From Dysgonamonadaceae bacterium (GTDB lineage: Bacteria > Bacteroidota > Bacteroidia > Bacteroidales > Azobacteroidaceae), in assembly GCA_031260045.1 (NCBI GenBank), contig JAIRKO010000054.1, positions 82,520-146,519 on the forward strand: 64,000 nt of DNA, read 5' to 3'. How positions within the stretch are numbered: position 1 is the stretch's first letter; each line of letters opens with the position of its first letter. The notes below the pieces were generated by a model. That model had not been told where the DNA came from. It did not search any database and saw nothing but the letters and a program-made list of their open reading frames with translations. Shown one piece after another: positions 60,585 to 64,000 of the stretch. The position numbers and the translations under genes are program-made.

Positions 60585-61055
60585 CTATGAGATTTTTCTG
60601 ACAAATACGGCAGGATTTCCAAGCCAGAGTTCACCGTCCGGAATGTTTTTCGTTACGACGCTACCTGCGCCGACCATCGCCTTTTCGCCGATTGTAATGC
60701 CGCCCAGAATAACGGCGCCTGCGCCGATGGAAGCGCCTTTTTTGATTTTGATTTTCAACAGGTTTTCGAGATATTGTTTGGAACGCGGATGCTTGTCGTT
60801 GCAAAATGAAACGTGCGGACCGATAAACACATCGTCTTCTATTTCAATCCCATCCCACAAATAAACGCCGCATTTTACGGTAACATTATTCCCTATTTTC
60901 ACATCGTTTTCGATAAAACAATGGGCGCAAATATTGCAGTTGAAACCGATTTGAGCCTCTTTTAACACGATGGAATATTGCCATACGCGCGTATTTTCCC
61001 CGATTTTTTCGGTTTGCGTGTCCGATAGCGGATGAATATAGTTGTTTTTTAACAT
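60585..61055 (-). CDS. Left-handed beta-helix acyltransferase (FdtC/QdtC-like)
   Basis: A 156-residue hexapeptide-repeat acyltransferase. Repeats such as [58 protein letters not shown] and [20 protein letters not shown] build the coil. It resembles the acetyltransferases acting on dTDP-3-amino-3,6-dideoxyhexoses (FdtC, QdtC), which fits the neighbouring ketoisomerase-like cupins. It is on the opposite strand, ending 6 bases after the flippase gene. ATG 61055 is supported by a promoter whose transcription start falls near 61067. Confidence 0.87.
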   Translation of the reverse strand: MLKNNYIHPLSDTQTEKIGENTRVWQYSIVLKEAQIGFNCNICAHCFIENDVKIGNNVTVKCGVYLWDGIEIEDDVFIGPHVSFCNDKHPRSKQYLENLLKIKIKKGASIGAGAVILGGITIGEKAMVGAGSVVTKNIPDGELWLGNPAVFVRKIS

Positions 61056-61073
61056 AATTGAGATTGTGTGCGG

Positions 61074-61081
61074 CAAAGGTA
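61074..61081 (-). promoter_or_regulatory. -7 promoter element of the beta-helix acyltransferase gene
   Basis: On the minus strand TACCTTTG matches TAnnTTTG, 18 bases before the ATG at 61055; it excludes the further-upstream ATG at 61076. Confidence 0.7.
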
Positions 61082-61182
61082 ATGATTATTTTAGTCTTTT
61101 ATATTATCAACTTTTCCATATACAAAAAATTCATTCTCAGAAAATTGCCGTTCTTTTTCATCTTGCAGTTAATTTATTACGG

Positions 61183-61755
61183 TTACCAACGTCCAGTCCA
61201 AAATTCGTCAAATAGTTGATTGTCTGAACTTTCAAACGTGCCTTCGTTTTTCAAAAACACTTCGTCTAAAATATCTTGAAAAGTCAATGCCCTAAAACCG
61301 TATTGTTTACACAATGATTTATCTATTTCAGGGACAGCACCTTTCCAGACTCCTAAGAGCACAAATTTACCTTGAAAATCTTTATTTTCGTAGTAACCGT
61401 CAAAAGCAGGTTTGCAACTTTTAAGTTGATTTTCGTTTGTATGAGAATAGTTTTGTAATTCAATGCACAACACATATTTTTTATTCCCGTTAAGTATGAT
61501 TTCTGCAAGTATGTCAATATGTTTCCATTCTCGCCGAACTTTCACATCGCTAACTAAATAATTATCACTGTCTTTTAATACTTTTTTTCCGAAAAGTAGA
61601 AATAATAGGATATTTTTGCTATAATTCGACAATCTGCCGCCATACGTTTTTTTACCTTCTTTTGTGGAACATTTCAAAGTCCAAGCAACAAAATGTGCAA
61701 TGGTTGCTTCGTTATATTGCCCCCATTTCATAAATTTTGAATCTTCGCGTTTCAT
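61183..61755 (-). CDS. Predicted PD-(D/E)XK nuclease superfamily protein
   Basis: A 190-residue protein. The likely nuclease core is DVKVRREWKHIDILAEIILN, then KYVLCIELQNYSHTNENQLK, giving Asp, Glu-x-Gln and a trailing Gln in the spacing of PD-(D/E)XK proteins. The lysine of the ExK motif is Gln. The N-terminal segment (MKWGQYNEATIAHFVAWTLK) and the C-terminal DEFWTGRW are unassigned. AT content is high. The family is mostly uncharacterised; a nuclease relic or defence component is possible. It sits alone between the acyltransferase gene and a repeat copy. Confidence 0.6.
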   Translation of the reverse strand: MKREDSKFMKWGQYNEATIAHFVAWTLKCSTKEGKKTYGGRLSNYSKNILLFLLFGKKVLKDSDNYLVSDVKVRREWKHIDILAEIILNGNKKYVLCIELQNYSHTNENQLKSCKPAFDGYYENKDFQGKFVLLGVWKGAVPEIDKSLCKQYGFRALTFQDILDEVFLKNEGTFESSDNQLFDEFWTGRW

Positions 61756-61830
61756 TTTTTCATTTTTTAGTAAATCATTATACGCTTTTGATAGATTTTA
61801 AGAAGTGAAAACAAAGAGATTTCACGACAC

Positions 61831-61838
61831 AAAGGTAA
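61831..61838 (-). promoter_or_regulatory. -7 promoter element of the 61183-61755 gene
   Basis: On the minus strand TACCTTTG matches TAnnTTTG, 76 bases upstream of the start codon. Confidence 0.6.
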
Positions 61839-61913
61839 ACAAGTTTTTGAATTGCCAATTTATGTTCGTAAAAAAGCGCGTTTCAAATTGTCGCGTGGCT
61901 AAAATACCATACA

Positions 61914-62004
61914 CATCATCACAAACCACGAAACGGTGAAGTAATTCAGAGAGACCATAACATAAATCCTGATTGCTTCACCACTTTGCGGTTCGCTGGT
62001 GACG
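61914..62004. repeat. Diverged full palindromic repeat copy
   Basis: The left arm CATCATCACAAACCACGAAA, CGGTGAAGTAATTCAGAG; the right arm TCCTGATTGCTTCACCAC, TTTGCGGTTCGCTGGTGACGG. Several substitutions in both arms compared with the copy at 56802-56901, but outer and inner pairing remain. Confidence 0.7.
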
Positions 62005-62036
62005 GCTGCAATTATCAATCTATGCGCCCAAAAATT

Positions 62037-62762
62037 TCACCGAAAACTCAAATAATGCCGCATTTTCTCAATATCCTCCCCAGAAAATTCCTCCAACATC
62101 GCCAATTCATCAATACCGTTAATCTTTCCTTTTTTCTTCCGCATCTCAATAATCGCCCGGGCTTGATAAAAGTTAATATAAGGATGCGATTTCAATTTGT
62201 CCAAAGAAACCGAATGAACCGGTAGCGGTTGAATCAAGCCGGTATCGACCCGCAAATAAGGCGTTATTTTATCGTACAGTTCTTCGTACATTCCATACAC
62301 TTCCTGAAGTTGCTGCAAACGGTAATAGCCGCCCAAAAGCCTTTTGTAAGCAGTTATCCGCCGGGCAAAAGAAGCGCCGATGCCGGGAATTTTCATCAAC
62401 AGAAGGGTATCGCTGGCATTGAGTTCGACGACCGTTCCCGCCGAGAATTTCTCTTTTCGCGGATAATTGGTTTTTCGGGGCGGTTCGGCGGTTTTTTTCG
62501 GATGTTGATAATAGGTGCGCTTTTCTTCCGGTTTTGGTCGCTGTCCCGAAAACTTAATCTCACGGGTTTGCTTATCGAATGAATTTTGAGACGGATACGG
62601 CTCTTTTTCAAATGCGGCATATTCCGGAACAGCGGGAATCTCCGATGGTTTTTCTTTTGATGTGAACAAAAATTTTCCGATAAAAATACCAGCTATTAAA
62701 ACGATTAGAATAAGAATGCCTTGTTTTTCTCGTTGAGAGAAATAAAAAAAATCTTTCCACAT
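62037..62762 (-). CDS. Membrane-anchored helix-hairpin-helix protein (ComEA-like)
   Basis: A 241-residue protein: N-terminal membrane helix (about 16-34, GILILIVLIAGIFIGKFLF), a charged, proline-rich linker (about 36-105) and two helix-hairpin-helix segments in the C-terminal half, LMKIPGIGASFARRITAYKR and HPYINFYQARAIIEMRKKKG, followed by NGIDELAMLEEFSGEDIEKM. HhH motifs bind DNA non-specifically, as in the competence receptor ComEA, so a DNA-uptake or nucleoid-membrane role is possible. No other competence gene is nearby. It is transcribed alone. Confidence 0.82.
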   Translation of the reverse strand: MWKDFFYFSQREKQGILILIVLIAGIFIGKFLFTSKEKPSEIPAVPEYAAFEKEPYPSQNSFDKQTREIKFSGQRPKPEEKRTYYQHPKKTAEPPRKTNYPRKEKFSAGTVVELNASDTLLLMKIPGIGASFARRITAYKRLLGGYYRLQQLQEVYGMYEELYDKITPYLRVDTGLIQPLPVHSVSLDKLKSHPYINFYQARAIIEMRKKKGKINGIDELAMLEEFSGEDIEKMRHYLSFR

Positions 62763-62933
62763 AGGTTTATAATTTAAAAGGTTTATGGTAAGTATGTATG
62801 AATTAATTATGAATATTTATTTATCGTTTAACGGCATCTTAAAATCTTTTGTGGAATTCAATTTATAATATAATCCTCCTTTGTTTGGCAGGGTTTCCCT
62901 TGCTATCCGAAATTAATATTTCATAATCATTAT

Positions 62934-63608
62934 TTATTTCGCATCGCTTGATGCCTGCTTTTCAACAAGCCCATCCCTCAAATAAACGGTTCGGTCGGTG
63001 AGTTGAGCCAATTGTACATCATGGGTAACAATCACGAAAGTCTGGTTAAATTCTTTTCTAAGGTCGAAAAACAGGCGGTGCAATTCCGCTTTGTTCTGCG
63101 TATCCAAACTGCCCGAAGGTTCGTCGGCAAAAATCACCGCAGGTTTGTTCACCAAAGCGCGGGCAACGGCTACTCGTTGTTTTTCGCCGCCCGAAAGTTC
63201 GGCAGGTTTATGTTCGCTACGGTTTTTCAAACCGAGAAAATCCAACATTTCAAAGGCTCTTTTTTTTGCTTCCGATTGACGGGCGTTTCCAATCAGCGCG
63301 GGAATCATCACATTTTCGAGCGCCGTAAACTCCGGCAATAACTGGTGGAATTGAAAGACAAAACCGATGTTTTTGTTTCTGAATCGGGCTAAATCTTTGT
63401 CTTTTAATTTATTTACATTAATATTTTGATAGCGGATTTCGCCCGTATCCGGTTTGTCCAGCGTTCCAAGCATCTGGAGCAGGGTTGTTTTTCCCGCGCC
63501 GCTCGGTCCCACTATCGAAACAATTTCCCCTTCGGAAACCGATAAATCAATTCCTTTCAGGACTTTCAGGCTGCCGAAACTTTTTGTTATTTGTTTGCAA
63601 TCAATCAT
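62934..63608 (-). CDS. lolD: Lipoprotein-releasing ABC transporter ATPase (LolD family)
   Basis: A 224-residue ABC ATPase. Walker [10 protein letters not shown] (34-42), Q-loop [18 protein letters not shown], signature [15 protein letters not shown], Walker [14 protein letters not shown] and the H-loop [10 protein letters not shown] are intact. The closeness of [17 protein letters not shown] to LolD and its short length suggest export of lipoproteins from the inner membrane, but the cognate LolC/E permease is not adjacent, so a MacB-type role is possible. It is divergent from the nitrogenase gene, with its own promoter. Confidence 0.92.
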   Translation of the reverse strand: MIDCKQITKSFGSLKVLKGIDLSVSEGEIVSIVGPSGAGKTTLLQMLGTLDKPDTGEIRYQNINVNKLKDKDLARFRNKNIGFVFQFHQLLPEFTALENVMIPALIGNARQSEAKKRAFEMLDFLGLKNRSEHKPAELSGGEKQRVAVARALVNKPAVIFADEPSGSLDTQNKAELHRLFFDLRKEFNQTFVIVTHDVQLAQLTDRTVYLRDGLVEKQASSDAK

Positions 63609-63625
63609 TGGTATAAAAAAACATG

Positions 63626-63633
63626 CAAATATA
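63626..63633 (-). promoter_or_regulatory. -7 promoter element of lolD
   Basis: On the minus strand TATATTTG matches TAnnTTTG, 17 bases upstream of the lolD start codon. Confidence 0.65.
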
Positions 63634-63640
63634 AGAAAAA

Positions 63641-63690
63641 GAGTTAAGAACTAAGAACTATCATTATTCTTAACTCTTAGTTCTTAACTC
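63641..63690. repeat. Perfect inverted repeat between lolD and the nitrogenase gene
   Basis: GAGTTAAGAACTAAGA (63641-63656) and its exact complement TCTTAGTTCTTAACTC (63675-63690) form a 16-bp stem with an 18-base loop. A diverged copy lies upstream of pepP (14929-14966). It lies next to the lolD promoter; whether it regulates either flanking gene is unknown. Confidence 0.65.
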
Positions 63691-63824
63691 TCAACAAATA
63701 TGTATTATTTCGCCGTTTTCCCTACTTCCATTGTATATAAATCCGCTGTGCTTTTCTTAGTGCAAGTGGAAAATGGAAATATTTCGCGGTGAATATCAAC
63801 GGGATACGACGGTTTAAAATACTT

Positions 63825-63840
63825 TGGCACGTTTGTTGGT
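63825..63840 (+). promoter_or_regulatory. Candidate sigma-54 (-24/-12) promoter of the nitrogenase gene
   Basis: TGGCAC, five bases, then TTGG (TGGCACGTTTGTTGG) matches the sigma-54 consensus TGGCAC-N5-TTGC except for the last base. Transcription would start near 63851, 26 bases before the ATG at 63877. An overlapping TATCTTTA (63843-63850) is a poor match to the housekeeping -7 element. I found no NifA (TGT-N10-ACA) site in the 150 bases upstream. The sequence 63691-63824 holds nothing else recognisable. Confidence 0.6.
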
Positions 63841-63864
63841 TTTATCTTTAACGAATAAGATTAA

Positions 63865-64000
<136 letters not shown>

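Noticed and set aside
61986..62582. Plus-strand frames over the helix-hairpin-helix gene
   Set aside because: Shadows of the minus-strand gene, which has two HhH motifs and a membrane anchor.
63843..63850. TATCTTTA as the main promoter of the nitrogenase gene
   Set aside because: It lacks the final G of TAnnTTTG and has no -33 partner at the right spacing; the overlapping TGGCAC-N5-TTGG site is a better candidate, though both remain possible.

Overview
This 64 kb window comes from a chromosome of a Bacteroidetes bacterium, most likely order Bacteroidales. The evidence is recurring TAnnTTTG -7 promoter elements, a 286-residue primary sigma factor of the Bacteroidetes type, type IX secretion (Por) C-terminal sorting domains, Bacteroidetes-style SerA, topoisomerase IV A and capsule tyrosine kinase, and almost no Shine-Dalgarno sites. 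The last 124 bases begin an iron-only-type nitrogenase reductase gene (AnfH signature) behind a sigma-54-like promoter, so the organism is probably diazotrophic. Together with many degenerate palindromic repeats, this suggests a gut-associated or insect-associated Bacteroidales; the host link is inference only.

Layout. 1-3.5 kb: rpe, rarA and a ClC chloride transporter on the minus strand. 4-9 kb: a giant secreted protein (BspA-type leucine-rich repeats, Ig-like domain, six cadherin-like sandwiches, Por sorting domain). 9-18.5 kb: Fur-family regulator, serA, nucleoside permease, AAA-ATPase/PD-(D/E)XK protein, Xaa-Pro aminopeptidase, HAD phosphatase, primary sigma factor, HtrA protease. 18.7-20 kb: tRNA-Pro, a gene remnant and a hicAB toxin-antitoxin pair with a perfect 30-bp palindrome at the end of the toxin gene. 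20-25.3 kb: CPBP protease, HAD phosphatase and a MalY/PatB aminotransferase, then a small graveyard (restriction-modification tail, frameshifted IS5-type transposase, epimerase tail) and a PD-(D/E)XK protein. 25.4-42.3 kb: housekeeping genes (tRNA-Asp, mutS, rnhB, rpsL-rpsG-fusA, a S41 protease, parC, rpsF-rpsR-rplI, pheT, yebC).

42.4-49.8 kb holds the most unusual locus. It is a plus-strand cluster of a PdxA-like protein that has lost its metal ligands, a nucleotidyltransferase fused to an ATP-grasp ligase, a CDP-alcohol phosphotransferase fused to a HAD phosphatase, myo-inositol-phosphate synthase, an acyltransferase and an AraC-type regulator. It reads as an inositol-lipid or inositol-phosphodiester pathway running through an activated CDP-inositol, with extra ligase and PdxA-fold steps that I cannot assign.

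50-61 kb is an exopolysaccharide region: a Por-secreted protein, a small protein with a sortase-like tail, Wza, Wzc, an OmpA-type porin, an initiating sugar transferase, two FdtA-like cupins, Wzx and a hexapeptide acyltransferase. 61-64 kb: a PD-(D/E)XK protein, a helix-hairpin-helix membrane protein, LolD, and the start of the nitrogenase reductase gene.

A family of roughly 90-100-bp imperfect palindromes (arms with TCATTGC and GAAGCAATCC) lies in at least ten intergenic sites, twice inside apparent operons. A different repeat is inserted in frame in parC.
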